Notes: generated by a model not told the origin, from the sequence alone. A stretch of DNA of 64,000 nt from Malania oleifera (GCF_029873635.1 NC_080425.1:45547678-45611677); one strand, 5' to 3'. Shown: positions 1-11,449, counted from the stretch's first letter. Numbers and translations: made by a program.

Positions 1-484
1 TAGCAGGATTATCACAAAATTCAACAGATGATTCATCAAATGCAATATTAATTAAACCAAAAGGTGAGTCATATACATCCTCGTTGGTTATTTCGGTTAG
101 CCTAGATCTGCCACTACCTGATCATTTGATCTTGAAGCTTCTAGAGTGACAATCTCCTTTTCCTGGGGTCTCTTAATATTTCTTTTCCAGCTCAACCTAG
201 ATCTCCCTTGCATTTGTACATCTCATAATCTCAAGCAAAATATTGGAATCTAAAGCGCAATATAGCAAATCCATGGCATGTGAATTTTCATGCATCAAAG
301 TAATATCATTTTCATTTATAGACATACAAATTCCTTTGACAATTGCCTGCTAGGCCCTCCAGTCCATTGATTTTATAAATATGCTAAATCTAATTTTCCA
401 AGTGATATAATCAACACCACAAAATGATAGAGGACTGGAAGGTGATCGTCCCTCTTCAAATGAGGATACACCAATGTGAGCCAT
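1..484 (-). pseudogene. copia gag, N-terminal part (element E)
   Basis: Read on the minus strand from an ATG at 484, the frame begins MAHIGVSSFEEG and continues through residues resembling ITWKIRFSIFIKSMDW, GICMSINENDITLMHENSHAMD and LLYCALDSNILLEIM. This is the start of a Ty1/copia Gag of the SIRE/Maximus type. A second copy of the same gag begins at 63593 near the right edge (MARVGASPF, ENDVSLMHANSNAMN, LYCALDSN), which supports the frame. At least two in-frame stops are present, after KSMDWRA and after NAREI, so it is not translatable. It lies directly inside the LTR that starts at 538. The rest of the element is outside the window. Confidence 0.8.
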
Positions 485-513
485 TGCGATCTTTTGCAAA
501 AATGTTTAAGTTT

Positions 514-537
514 ATGCAATGAAACTCTAATACATAT
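514..537 (-). promoter_or_regulatory. decayed primer binding site of element E
   Basis: Between the LTR end (538) and the gag start, the minus strand reads TGTATTAGAGTTTCATTGC. It aligns with the initiator-Met primer site of the sister element at 63541 (TGGTATCAGAGTCTCACTGC) with several substitutions. Position and partial match identify it as a degraded PBS. Confidence 0.6.
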
Positions 538-976
538 TGTTGACTTTAGTCTATTCCCAAGAGGGGGTGTGAATTGGGTATTAAAAATTTATTCCTATGT
601 TTATCCAAATCAGCAGCAGTAATGCACAACATAGGGTCTGTCTATATAATCGTAAACCCAATCAACACATATACATCGTATAATGAATTAGGCATACAAC
701 ATACATGTGCTGAAAATGAAAGTGCAAAAAATAAATTGCGGAAATATAAAGTGCACGCATGATATGTTATCGAGGTTTGGCCAATACTGCCTACGTCCCG
801 ACCTCAGCTCGCAAGCTCGAGGATTACCACTATTGCTCACTTAACGAGGGGAGTAGCACCATTTACAACAGGTCAAATTCCCAGGGTTGACCTCAACCTT
901 TACAAACTCTCCTTATGGGGCAGAGAAGGCCCTACCAACTGATCCTTACAGGCTAGATCAAACCCCCTCAGGTCAT
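538..976 (-). repeat. copia LTR of element E, first part (U5/R side)
   Basis: The minus-strand LTR begins at the TGTTGAC terminus beside the decayed PBS. It contains the hallmarks seen in the copia LTRs at 28555 and 47666: a G-rich run followed by GTGAATTGG, then GTTATCGAGGTT, GCCTACGTCCC, AAGGATTACCACTAT, GCTCACTTAACG and ACCTCAACCTTTACAAAC. The LTR stops at 976, where an Athila-like element is inserted, and resumes at 12990. There the text CACACATGGAATACAAC continues the alignment with CACACTTGGAATATAAC of element B. Confidence 0.85.
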
Positions 977-2237
977 TGACTCACTCAAAAAATGAACGGT
1001 TCGGAAGCTATCCCAAGTATAGGAGTTTTGTCGTGTAATATTCAACCCAAAGGCCAAATCTTCTCCTCAGGGAATGCGGTTTATTCTCAAATTTTACGTA
1101 TTTCTAATTGAAAATAAAATTGTACTGAACTCAGTTCAAATTTGGGGTTTTTTGGATTGGTTGAAATTTCTTTTGACAAATTAAACAAACATGCAATTTC
1201 AATTCTAAAACCTAACATGCACTGAATTAAATAACGAGAAACGGAAATCCTACGTCTAATCAGATAGGAATTGAAACATGCATTTAAACTCCGGAATAAA
1301 AACTCACAATGACTTAATGCACAAACTTAAACATGCAATCAAGAACTTGAATCAAAATCACGATTTTAACAACTAGGCAATAAGCTAAACATGCTAAAAA
1401 TTCCAACTCTAATTAAACCAAAGTTAAAGTAAATAGGCGTCAACAAAATTTAAATCCTAAAGAAGAATTTTTTTTATTTTTGTATTTTATTTATTTATTT
1501 TTTTCAAGAAGCCAAATCGAACTGTAGTGACCCAGAGAAATTATAGTATTTAAATAATAAAGAGGGAGAAAAAGGTAATTAAAAAGGGGACACAGCAGGT
1601 CCTCATCGACGATGCGACATATTGGGCTCATCAACGAGGGTGCTCTTTGTTGACGATAAAATACCGAAAGGGGGTTGTGCGTGATTCTGAATTCCGTTGA
1701 CGAGGAGAGAGTTCGTCGACGAGTTGTCTTCATGACCTTGTCGACGAGGTGACGTGGCTCGTCGACAAGGTCCAGTGTATAAATACGCCAAAACTTTATT
1801 TTTGGCTGAAAACTCACGCGCAAAATCTTCCTTCTCTCTCCTCGTCAGCTCCCACCCCTTCTTTTTTAATTTTTGGGTCTGTTCTTCACCGGATCAACGA
1901 TCTGAAGCCACCATGACACTGTTAGGGAAGTTCTCTACATATCTATTGGAGTAAATCATTGGTGGGGCTAGTTCGGAATTCATCCCAAATTCAGGGTAAG
2001 GCTTTCTACTCAATTTTTGACTTTACGACAGTTGTAGAAAGCGTAGTATGCATAGAAATACTAAAGTATAATTCTGAAAAATATTATTTTCAGGGTATTG
2101 AACAGGGAACCCAGCGGGTGTTGAGTTGATTGTTTTAGGGGCTCTTTTAGGAATCAAGTAAGGGAATAAACTAAGCTAATTGTTTTATGAAAATTTATAA
2201 GTAAATTATATAGAATTTGATTTCAGAAAAATATATG

Positions 2238-2244
<7 letters not shown>

Positions 2245-2270
<26 letters not shown>

Positions 2271-2271
2271 G
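2245..2271. repeat. AT dinucleotide microsatellite
   Basis: A run of alternating A and T within the solo LTR at 1523-3100. It is low complexity and one of several AT tracts in this family of LTRs. Confidence 0.85.
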
Positions 2272-2435
2272 AGTATTATGTTGGGAAATACCGTTGAAAA
2301 TGATAATATGTTATGGATATATATATATAATACCCATTTTGTGTGGCATGAGTAGATTTTATGATGAATTACTATTTCTAGGAACATGATAATATTATGA
2401 ATTTTTTTAATGAAAAATTGGCGTACAGGCTGAGA

Positions 2436-2670
2436 ATTTTTATATGATTTGCCAGCGTACAAGTCAAGTTATGGATATGTTTTTCCAGCGAACGGGCCGA
2501 GCTATTGATATGTTTTGTTGGTGTACGGGCCAAGCTATGAATATGTTTTGCTGGTGTACGGGCTAAGCTATGGATATAATTTGCCAGTGTACGGGCAAAG
2601 TTATGGATATGATTTGTCGACGTATGGGCCGAGCTATGGTAAAAATATGAAATGCCGATGTACGGGCCGA
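2436..2670 (+). repeat. 33-bp tandem repeat inside the solo LTR
   Basis: About seven imperfect copies of a 33-bp unit with consensus close to GCTGGTGTACGGGCC followed by AAGCTATGGATATGTTTT. Because 33 is a multiple of three, the minus strand shows an open frame with 11-residue repeats (SLARTPAKHIH-like). That frame is a by-product of the repeat and has no coding support. Confidence 0.8.
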
Positions 2671-3329
2671 TGATTTTCATGATGTATATATATATGCAAA
2701 ATAATGTGATGATATTAACTTGGAAAATATTAGTATGAAATATCTATGTATCACTGTTTGATTATATGCTATATTTTATCAGAACCTGGTTGGCTTGGTG
2801 TATGCTAGCACTTGCACGGTACTGCTGCTATGTGTTTGTGGGAAGTGACCCTGGGACTCTTTTGGGTGGTTTACATATGTAATTACAATGGATATAGTAA
2901 CTCTTGTATTGTGATGGATGGTATTGTATATGGTATTTTGAGTTGTTTATGATTTTATGTTTCCTACTACTTAAACTTCTGTGCTATTTTCTGATGTATC
3001 CCTGGTACCGATGGGTATAGGTTGATTATAATCTGTTGGATTGGTTATATTGGTTTGTATTATTTTAGAAAAATGTATGAAAATTAAGTAGGTAGTTACA
3101 CGAACTTTAAGCAAAAGAAAAATAACTCAAGCAAAACTTTAATCTAATACTAGTATTAATTAAGAGAAGAAAGAATTTAAATAACTCAATAATAACACCC
3201 AAACAAGCTTCAAAAATTAAAACATTAAATAAAATTCCACCCAAAAAAATACAATTATTTAATCAATTAAAAGCAAGAAATAAAACTAAAAGAAAAGAGA
3301 AGAAAGAAGAAAGAAAGAAAGAGAAAGAG

Positions 3330-3331
<2 letters not shown>

Positions 3332-3381
<50 letters not shown>
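3332..3381. repeat. AG microsatellite
   Basis: About 25 AG units with one AAAG interruption in the left Athila LTR. Open frames on the minus strand here are runs of Ser-Leu and Ser-Phe and are artefacts. Confidence 0.9.
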
Positions 3382-4040
3382 TAGTTATCCCGTGGGTGAA
3401 GAGAGCAGCAACAGATAGGGGAAGTAGGGGCACAACAGTAGTGGAAGGATGGCTCAGGTTGCATTGCCAACAGCAGTAAGGGGCAGCGGGGTTCAGCAGT
3501 TGTCTGGAGCATCCGTGGAGGTTAGAGGATGGCACAGCAGCAGCAGCAGTGCAAGGAGCTTCTTGGGATAGCAGCAGTAGCAGCACGGGAGTTGGATAGC
3601 AGCCATAGAAGTGAGCGGAGAGCAGCCGGGTGTTTTGGAGTTGCAGCAGTAGCTGGGAGGTTCTAGTTCAGCCAACTATAGCAGCAGTAGCAGCCAGCTA
3701 CAACAGCACTACCTCGGATTAGTGTCCTGGTGCAGCAGGAAAAGAGAGAGGAAAAGAGAAGGGGAATGAAGGGAGAAGAATGAAGCAAAGGGGAAAAGAG
3801 GATAGCAGAGGGAGAGAAAGGAAGGTTTAGAGGGGCTCGAGTGTTGTAGGAAAGGGAGGAGAAAGGGAAGAGAAGGGAAAGGAAGAAAGAGAGAAGAAGA
3901 GAGATAGGGAGAACGAGAGAGGGTGTGGGGGTGTCTTTGATTGAAGAAGAAAGGGATTTATAGGAAAAGGAGGGGAAGCCCTATGCGCAATGATATCCAA
4001 CCCAGCTACATGGCCAGGTCACATCAAATGGTTTTATATA

Positions 4041-4061
4041 TTATTATTATTAATATTGTTA

Positions 4062-4113
<52 letters not shown>
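4041..4113. repeat. TTA microsatellite in left Athila LTR
   Basis: An array of about 24 TTA/ATT units with a few substitutions. The equivalent position of the right LTR (12501-12590) has a longer, purer array of about 30 units, so the microsatellite predates insertion and has diverged in length between the two LTRs. Confidence 0.9.
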
Positions 4114-4114
<1 letters not shown>

Positions 4115-4505
4115 TTCTTTTTCTTTTCCTTATTTCTTCTTTCTTCTTTTTTTTATTTCTCTGCAAACGAGGCCAATCTTGACCCTTCTGGAGCTCATAT
4201 CTCTCAAAGCTTGAAACATGAAAGTTTCAAATAATCTTCTCATCTTTCTCTAAAATTTCAAATCATCTCGATCGGAGCTCGGATGGAAAAACTATGCTCA
4301 AATTATGAACTGATGCCGGTTTTAGCTCCTGATAATTTTCCTACAATAAAAATATGCCAAAAATTCATAAATTGTTCAATAAAACCCAGAGATTATAAAT
4401 AAGACACAACGTTAAAATATTGAGAGTAATTAGGTATTTAATTAAAAATATGTGTCTCAATGCATGAATTAAAATGCCTAATTACGCAGTTTAAGCGCGT
4501 AATCA

Positions 4506-6119
4506 CACCCCCCAACTAACGTTTTTCTAGTCTCTAACAAATAATGTGAATGAATTTTAAGGCGGTATCCACAATTATTAACTTCAGCCAACATGAAATT
4601 AATGCCCATACAACACAATCATACCGTTTCATATACAAGAATATAACCAAGTTTCACACCACCTCGTTCATATTCAATGCGTATAACTCCAGAGCACATC
4701 ACTCATGCAAGTTTTATCATTATATAGCATTTAAGAAAAGTATACTCACATGAAGTTAACTAGTGGTACAATTCAGAGTTAATGCGGTCATATAAATTCG
4801 AGTATAAATAGATGAAATCTTAAGAAATGTGTGATGTGTGTGACTTATTACACCTAAGATACTAGTGAACACCTACAGAATGGTCATTTTGACTCGGCCT
4901 AACTGGTATACTCTCAAAAATACTAAAAAATAATGGGTTCACTCATCATATGTGAAGAGGAGTGTCGCGATCAAACATCCCACATATTGCAATAAACAAA
5001 TGCTAAATATATGGAGTGGACTAGTCTGAAAAGGATTTAGCTTATTTGTGAGGTGTCGGGTCCTTCAACCTAGCATCTTTTCACCTACTCACCATGTCCA
5101 ACTGAGACCACCCTAGATCAACTTATTCACAAACTTGGTGTAAATACATCTGAGGTATTAAACAGTTGAAGAATCTTCATACGTGGAAAACATGTGTCAT
5201 ATCCATGATTTTTTGTGGTATTTGTGCGAAGTAGACATTAGCATTTCATTTCATGTGCATTTCTATTTATTCTTTCTTCTACTTATTCTTCAATTTCTAT
5301 CTTTTTTTGGTCAATTAGGACAATCATTACACCTTTTTTCATTATCTTCATACCACCAATGGGAATTAAGCTTGAACAATGGTCTATGAACTAAGTCTAT
5401 TTCTAGGGGTGGTTCAGCCTTCACATCTTGAGTAGGCTACAAGAACTAGATTTCTATCTCCCCACTAGATGTCACCTCTAGGTTAGAAAGTCAAAAACAG
5501 AAACTAGTGTGCAAAGAATCGTCTAGAAGAAAAGAGAATTGAGTTTCGTGAACTCTAATTTGATGTTAAAACTCAAAAGGACGATAAATAGCTCAAGGAT
5601 ATCTCACAAGGTGTCATAGTCACCACGGGTGTTCTCTCAGTGCTCACAAGGAACCCTAAGTGCAATGAATCACGTGAATGTTTCTATTTAGTCTCATGAG
5701 ATACCATATAAATACAAGAGTTTATATAGCTAGATTAACACAAGTGTGCTACCAGTCAATTCTTCATGGAGTTACAAAGTCATATAAATAGAAACTACGC
5801 ATAAATGACTCAAGTGTATAATTCTTAAGTTATATGCAAGTATGTGAAGGGTATATGTCAGTGTTAATCATGACATACGTCAGTGTAATTCCTTAATACT
5901 CTTTCTTTCTTTCTTTCTTTTCTTTTTTTTTTCAAATTAATATATAAAACCCAGTAAGTATATATGCATAGTGTCAAATGCAAATGCTCCCCCCCCCCCA
6001 AACTAAAGTGGAACATTGTCCTCAATGTGAAAGCATAGGGGAAATAGAAAAACTATGCACGGGTGAACAAACTAATAGAAAATCACAGCCAACTAATGCG
6101 ATAGAAAAAGAAAAGAGAA
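4506..6119 (-). other. Athila 3' non-coding region with polypurine tracts
   Basis: About 1.6 kb between the 3' LTR and the last pol remnant. Directly beside the LTR the minus strand has a purine run (TTAGTTGGGGGG next to the LTR end at 4505), the expected polypurine tract. A second G run lies at about 5989-5999 (ten C on the plus strand, followed by AAACTAAAGTGG). Athila elements usually carry an env-like frame in this region. I see no convincing frame or motif here, only short open stretches of AT-rich sequence. Confidence 0.6.
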
Positions 6120-6179
6120 ATGCAAATAAAAAGAAAAAAAATGAAAAAGAAAAATAGTAAGATACAAAGGTCAGATGAC

Positions 6180-6665
6180 TACTCTAGGATCTTGCAGAAG
6201 CAAGACCTCTTTATTTGGATCGAAGAGGATCGTTGGAGGCTTGAGCTGCTAGTCATTGACCATGATGTCGTTATCATTCATTGGATCCACCAGTTCTACT
6301 ACGTCATGGGAATGAGCATGCTTAACGATATACGAGCCACATTGGGATCTCAGCTTCTAGGGAAAAAGACGATATCTAGAGTTGCAGAGAGGGTCTTGCT
6401 GAATTGGAAGGGTTGTTTATCCTTGATTTTATGCAGCAGCTTCATCTGCTTCCTCACTAAGTGGTCCCTATCATAGACTTTCCTCTTGGATTTTATACGC
6501 TTATGCACCTGCAACTTTCTTAAACCATAAATCAACCTATATGGAGTCATCCTTGAAATTTTCTTGATTGTAGTTTGGTAAGACCAAAGCGCATCAACCA
6601 ATTTCTCGAACCAGGCTTTTCGATTAGGATAACCCGTCTTCTCAAATAAGATCTTGATTTCTACA
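6180..6665 (-). pseudogene. Athila pol remnant: integrase C-terminal end
   Basis: On the minus strand the segment reads GYPNRKAWFEKLVDALWSYQ followed by TTIKKISRMTPYRLIYGLRK. In Athila/Tat integrases this is the ALWAYRT...TPYRLVYGK stretch just after the DDE core. It continues to a weakly matching tail (HDVVELVDPMNDND). The preceding integrase core, RNase H and reverse transcriptase are absent: the next recognisable sequence on its 5' side is the protease region at about 6800. The element therefore carries a large internal deletion. Confidence 0.75.
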
Positions 6666-6799
6666 AAGAACTATCATTTATCCTGCATTATCCCATATTC
6701 TGGTGTTCGATCGGTGGCAAAGTAGTTAACAATATCATCAACTCAAGGGCCACATGACATGTCAGTGATAAGATAGATGATGTCTAACATCATCAACTT

Positions 6800-7680
6800 C
6801 GGCGATCTCCATCACACATCATGGACCGGTATTGCATCTATCTTTGTGGACTGCCTCTCTAATTCAAGTAACACGCAAATCAAGGGAAAATTTTCATCAA
6901 TTACCTCAGGTTGCTCAAGAGCTTCATTCTCAAATGCACCATCAGGACCAAATGCTGAAAACAGCTCTAGCGTATCCAAATCATGTACCACATCTAATGC
7001 ATGTACCTCTAAATCATCACACCTAGTTGGCGTCTTATTAAACATGTTTATCTCTACTATCATATTTTCGAATGTGAGCTTGAATACTCCGCTTCGATAG
7101 TTAATCAAGGCATTAGAAGTAGTAAGGAATGGTGGGCCAAGAATAACAGGTGCCTAATATATGGTGGAAACAGGCTGTTGCGTGTCCAAAACAACGAAGT
7201 CCACTAGGTAGTAAAATTTGTTGACTTTAATCAATACATCCTTAACAACGCCTCATGAAGCTTTTACAGATCTGTCTAGCAACTATAGCATCATAGTAGT
7301 TTTCTTCAGCTCACCTAAACCCAGCTATTCATATATCGAAAATGGGAGCAAGTTCACACTACTCCCCAAACCAAATAAAGCTCTCCCGATACGAGATTCA
7401 CCAATCATGATCAAAATAGTGGGAAAACTAGGGTCTCTAAGTTTCTACGGAGTCTAACTCAATATCAACACGCTAACTTACTCAGCCAAGAAGGCTTTTT
7501 TCTTCACGTTTAGTTTCCTTTTTACTGTGCATAGGTCTTTTAGAAATTTTGCATATGCAAGGATTTGTTGTATGATTTCTAGAAGTGGAATGTTGATCTT
7601 CACCTGTTTGAGTATTTCTTGGATCTCAATGTGATACTTATTCTTTTGACCAGATGTCAACCGCTGAGGATAGGGTACCA
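6800..7680 (-). pseudogene. Athila gag end and protease region
   Basis: The minus strand encodes, in order, PYPQRLTSGQKNKYHIEIQE, VNIPL/YAKFLKDLCTVKRKL, ESRIGRALFGLGSSVNLLP, then KVNKFYYLVDFVVLDT, PVILGPPFLTTSNALINYR and GVFKLTFENMIVEINMFN. This is the canonical Athila linker plus retroviral-type aspartic protease. The active-site triad expected as DLGA is GLGS here, so the catalytic Asp is lost. In-frame stops also interrupt the domain (after SIYE, after MML and before APVILG). It is non-functional. Confidence 0.85.
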
Positions 7681-7684
7681 CAAG

Positions 7685-8621
7685 CTAATACTCCTTAACC
7701 GGCTCATCCTCCTTATTATCTAACTTTGTTAAACTTGAGCTAGCTTCATCTGATTTTTCTTTTCCCTCATCTTTCTCAACTATCACTTCAGGTTCTGGAG
7801 CAATTGTTTGTTGATCAGTGGGCATTTCAGGACGAGCAACTTCTTTTCCTCTTCTCAAGGTAATAACTACCTTAGCTGACTCGAAAACATCCCCTGAAAC
7901 ATTGTGCACCGATTGCTATTGCTTTCTATATACCTGGGGATTAGGCTGAGGCTGTGTAGGAATTTCCCTTTTTTTAGGGTATTCAACTGTGTACTTATCT
8001 TATTCACAGCATCTTTCAATTCTCTAGTGGTTGTGGCATGAAGCTGCATGAATTTCTAAAACATGTTCGCCATCTGCGTCATGCTATCATCAGGAGATTT
8101 CTTTGTTGGAATAAGAGCTAGAGTTAGTTGGAATCCTGATGGTGTGTAGCTTTGAGAAATCTATTGTGACTGATATTGCAGTTGAGGAGCTGCAACTGGG
8201 TGATATATCGGTTGTAGAGGCAGCGCATAAGATTGAGGAACTTGCTGATACCGTGAGGCTGATGGGCCGGGTTGATCATTCCTCCATGAGAGGTTCAAAT
8301 GATTCCTCCATCCTAGATTATAAGTGTTCGAGAATGGTTGATTCTAAGTTTTGTTGACCCAATTCACCGATGGCACCGGATCAGATCTATTTTTCTGCCA
8401 TACTGGTAGTAATTGACAGTCCTGAAGTCTGTGGTCTGAGGTCTCACAGATAGAGCAATCTTCAGCTTTCACTTTTTCTGACTCCATAACCTCCAGTTTC
8501 TTAGACAACGCAACAATAAGAGCCTGTATGCTAGTTTCCTCTTTGACCTCGTATCTGCCTCCACCATTGATCGCTCTTAGAGGTTGTGCTGCTATTGGTG
8601 CCCGTTCATGATATATGTTCC
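7685..8621 (-). pseudogene. Athila gag, C-terminal half with zinc knuckle
   Basis: The minus strand contains a CCHC-type knuckle, CSICETSDHRLQDC (C-X2-C-X4-H-X4-C), near 8420-8462. A Gln/Asn-rich spacer follows, then a heptad-like stretch (TTRELKDAVNKISTQLNTLK) and VITLRRGKEVARP, the junction typical of Athila Gag. The frame is broken between these pieces. The gag gene is interrupted at 8621 by a solo LTR and continues at 10784. Confidence 0.82.
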
Positions 8622-8994
8622 TGTAATGACCCAAAAAAATAATGGTATTTAAATAATAAAGAGGGAGGGAAATGGAAATATTAATAGAATGAGCCAGCCG
8701 TCTTTATTGACGAATGCGAAACTTTGGGATGCAATGACCCAAGAAAAATTTATCAGGTCCTCGTCGACGAACACAGGGGATTCATCGACGAGGGTACAAA
8801 AGGGCCTTGTCGAAGATGACAAATTTCATCGATAAGAAGATACCGAGAGAGGATTTTTCGAAGTCTAAAATTCATCGATGAGGGTGCAGGTTTGTCGAAG
8901 AACTTTCTATAGAACTCATCGATGAGGTGACGTGTCCCGTTGACGAATTCAGCCCTATAAATAGCTGAAACTCGGATTTTTAATGCAGAAAATC

Positions 8995-9000
<6 letters not shown>

Positions 9001-9065
<65 letters not shown>

Positions 9066-9105
9066 CTCTCCCTCTCGCTCTCTCCCTCTCTCTCTCTCTC
9101 CTCCC
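9001..9105. repeat. CT microsatellite in LTR leader
   Basis: About 50 CT units with CCCT and CGCT interruptions, immediately downstream of the TATA-like box of the solo LTR. The same position in element D and in the solo LTR at 38527 also carries a CT/AG tract, so this is a family trait. Confidence 0.9.
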
Positions 9106-9611
9106 TATGGTTTCTCTCTCCTCTCTCTTCGATAGCTCCTTCGTTCGTCGGATCGGCGATCTGAGGCCACCCCGACGCTCTTGGAGAAGTTCTCTGCATA
9201 TCTGCTGGAGCGGATCATCGATGGAACTACATTGGAATTCATCTCTGAATAAAGGTAAGGCTTTTTATTTGAAATTTGGTCTTTCCACAGTTGAAGGAAA
9301 TGATGTACTCGAATAAATACTGAAATTTAGTTCTAGGAGTTATCATTTTCAGGGTACTGCTTAAGTTTTCCTACGGGTGTAAGACCAGTATTATAAAGGG
9401 ACTTTTCAGTTGCTAGGTAAGGGGATAAATTAAAACAGTTATTTTCCATTGAAATTACTATTATTTAATAGTAGAATAATTTTCAGAAAGCATGTGATTA
9501 TATATGAATATAATTGAGAAAATGTAAGTTTGGGAAAATACTGCAATTGTATAGGAAATGTGATTTTAGAATGGAATATATGGTTTCATTCAATTCATGT
9601 GGCGTGAATAT

Positions 9612-9617
<6 letters not shown>

Positions 9618-9653
<36 letters not shown>
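9618..9653. repeat. TA microsatellite
   Basis: About 18 TA units in the downstream half of the solo LTR. Confidence 0.9.
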
Positions 9654-9657
<4 letters not shown>

Positions 9658-9754
9658 CCATGTTAAGTTAAATTTACAAAATAAGCAATGTTGACAAATA
9701 TTTTCAAGAATAACATGATAAACACAGTAAATTATGATTTCAGAATATATAATA

Positions 9755-9868
9755 TGTTCGGCGCAAGGCCGTAATTAATGATCGACGCAAGGCCGCAATT
9801 ACTCATGTTATTCGGCACAAAACCACATTTATTTATATTTTCGGCACGAGACTGTAATTATTATGTTA
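9755..9868 (+). repeat. 29-bp tandem repeat in solo LTR
   Basis: Four decaying copies of a unit of about 29 bp that starts TCGGCGCAAGGCCGTAATTA. Its place in the LTR is similar to that of the unrelated 33-bp array at 2436-2670. A GGCC-containing degenerate array also occurs in the solo LTR at 25958 (about 27205-27290). Confidence 0.7.
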
Positions 9869-10783
9869 ATGTAGGATTCAAAAAATGCTATTATTTGATT
9901 TACGATAAACAGTATATGTTTATATACTATATGTTATCAGAAACCGGATGTTAGTTTAGTACAGTTTCAGGAGCACGGTAGTGTAGCTTATAGATTAGAT
10001 ATCTATAATCAGATTAGTGCTAACCACTCCACGAGGGGGTGGGAGTTGGATAGTTGATGTGGCTTTCAGTGTAGAGTTGTAGACGTCCACCTGACAGTCC
10101 AGACTAAGGTGTGGTGGGCCCATCGTACTTACAGACATTTTTGACTCGGCAGTAGTCGGCCAGTCATTGTCGAGTTTTGCCTTTGGGCTACACAACCCGT
10201 CATAGGGGGTAATACATGACATTAGCTAGCTATACATCCTGAGTAGTTTTCAATATTATAGATTATATCAGATAATACATTATTAGTATGATTACTTGGA
10301 AGTATGAAATTATATGTTTATCTAACCATATTACGATTTATGTTTTATGGTATATGAAATGTATGGTATATGTATTACAGCATTAAATATTCATGTTGCC
10401 ACACAACTGATTTTAATTTATCTACCCTTAATGAGAAGTGTCTCACCCTAAGTTTAAATTATTTCAGGAAACCCGGAAAGACCGGTGGGTCAGGGCTGCC
10501 GTTGAGTGAGTTGAGCTTCCCTGCTAGAAGGGTAAGTTTTGATCTATGATCAGGAGATTTTTGTTATAAGATCCTAGGTTTATTTTGATGTTTTGGAGAT
10601 TGTATATAAATACAGTATCTTTGGGAATATAGTAGACTCTGGTGTTGATGAATGTGATTTACATTTACTGTTGCCTAGGTTCCGCTGTGTATGACAGGTG
10701 TCCCCACTACCTACGGGCTCGGGTTCACTACTTTATTCATTATGTTTTATTATATATTAAGATAAGCAGGTCATTACAGTTCC

Positions 10784-11449
10784 ATTGTTAGGCGCTTTCA
10801 ACTAAATAATCGAAGAATGATAGAGCCTCATCTAGTTCCTTGTGTAAGAACTCCCCATTCACATAGTCTAGACAAATTGTTTACACGCAGGGGTTAGTGC
10901 AGTATAAAAATAACTCACTAACCTCCATGATTCGAATCCGTGGTGTGGACATATATTCATTAGGTCCTTGAATCTCTCCCAACAAGCTTGGAACGTCCCG
11001 TCACCTCTTTGCATGAACTGGTTGATATATTCCTGTACGTACTGAGTTCTCTAAAAAGGAAAGAACTTATGTAAGAACTCACGCTACATTTTAGACCAGC
11101 TAGTAATAGAGTTAAGTCGCACAGAATTAAACCAAAATTTTGCCTAATCTTTCAAAGAAAAGGGAAATAAGTGAAGTTTGATATACTCATCAATTCCAAC
11201 CTTATTAATGAAAGTGGTGCAGACCAACTCAAAATCTATCATGTGTTGGTATGAACTCTCGGAATCCATCCCGTGAAATTGGGGTATCACAGATAACATG
11301 TCATGCTTAATATTGAAGTTCGGTGCATCCTGTGGTAACACAATATAGGAAGGTGTAGATGTGCGTGTAGGCTGTAGAAAATCTTGAAGTGTACGTGGTG
11401 CAGGTGCAGCCATGACTTCCTCAAAGATTTGTTCAAACAGATTACTCAA
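10784..11449 (-). pseudogene. Athila gag, N-terminal half
   Basis: The minus strand gives MAAPAPRTLQDFLQPTRTST (ATG at 11413), then HDMLSVIPQFHGMDSESSYQ, IKLHLFPFSLKD, REFLHKFFPF, CWERFKDLMNICPHHGFESW and LVSYFYTALTPACKQ. These are the core motifs of Athila/Tat Gag (retrotrans_gag fold). In-frame stops occur after FSLKD and at several later places. An in-frame ATG also exists at 11449; without a functional relative to compare, the true start cannot be fixed. Confidence 0.85.

Larger units (their letters stand above)
1523..3100 (+). repeat. solo LTR, Tekay/Del-like Ty3 family
   Basis: It begins TGTAGTGACC and ends GGTAGTTACA, flanked by perfect 5-bp duplications CGAAC (1518-1522 and 3101-3105). 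No internal region, PBS or PPT is present, so it is a solo LTR left by LTR-LTR recombination. Plus orientation is indicated by a TATA-like GTATAAATAC near 1777 and by a leader with CCGGATCAACGATCTGAAGC, shared with the solo LTR at 8622 and with element D. Upstream of the TATA-like box (about 1602-1770) are seven or more variants of the palindrome TCGTCGACGA. It lies within the Athila LTR and is therefore younger than it. Confidence 0.88.
977..4505 (-). repeat. left (3') LTR of the Athila-like element
   Basis: LTR from TGACTCACTC to GCGTAATCA. Excluding the nested solo LTR (1523-3100 plus one TSD) it is about 1.95 kb. The right LTR is only 1.23 kb because it lacks the segment corresponding to roughly 1336-3654. 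It contains an AG-rich tract, a CAG-rich stretch (about 3400-3720) and a TTA microsatellite (4041-4113). Several open frames on both strands here (poly-Leu, poly-Ile, Ser-Leu runs) are translations of these simple repeats, not genes. Confidence 0.85.
8622..10778 (+). repeat. solo LTR, Tekay/Del-like Ty3 family
   Basis: Termini TGTAATGACC and GGTCATTACA are perfect 10-bp inverted copies, flanked by perfect duplications GTTCC (8617-8621 and 10779-10783). There is no PBS, PPT or coding region. It is in plus orientation, with a TATA-like CTATAAATAGC near 8956, a CT-rich leader (9001-9105) and the family signature GGATCGGCGATCTGAGGCCACC split over 9150-9172. Variants of TCGTCGACGA are clustered at about 8757-8945, just upstream of the TATA-like box. 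It interrupts the Athila gag. Confidence 0.92.

Noticed and set aside
2378-2680. Minus-strand frame with 11-residue repeats
   Set aside because: Produced by the 33-bp tandem repeat in a solo LTR; the unit length is a multiple of three and stops are avoided by chance.
3263-3675. Ser-Leu and Ser/Ala-rich open frames on the minus strand
   Set aside because: Low-complexity translations of AG and CAG repeats in the left Athila LTR; no domain and no matching frame in the right LTR.
6120-6476. 118-residue plus-strand frame
   Set aside because: It is antisense to the Athila integrase remnant, which has clear motifs on the minus strand.
9107-9316. Open frame downstream of a TATA-like box in the solo LTR
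   Set aside because: It lies in the LTR leader, begins in the CT tract and has no homologue in the element D LTRs, where the region is non-coding.
8622-10778. Interpretation as a DNA transposon with 10-bp terminal inverted repeats
   Set aside because: The termini are TG...CA, the duplication is 5 bp, and the interior matches the LTR of element D (signature CGATCTGAGGCCACC), so it is a solo LTR.
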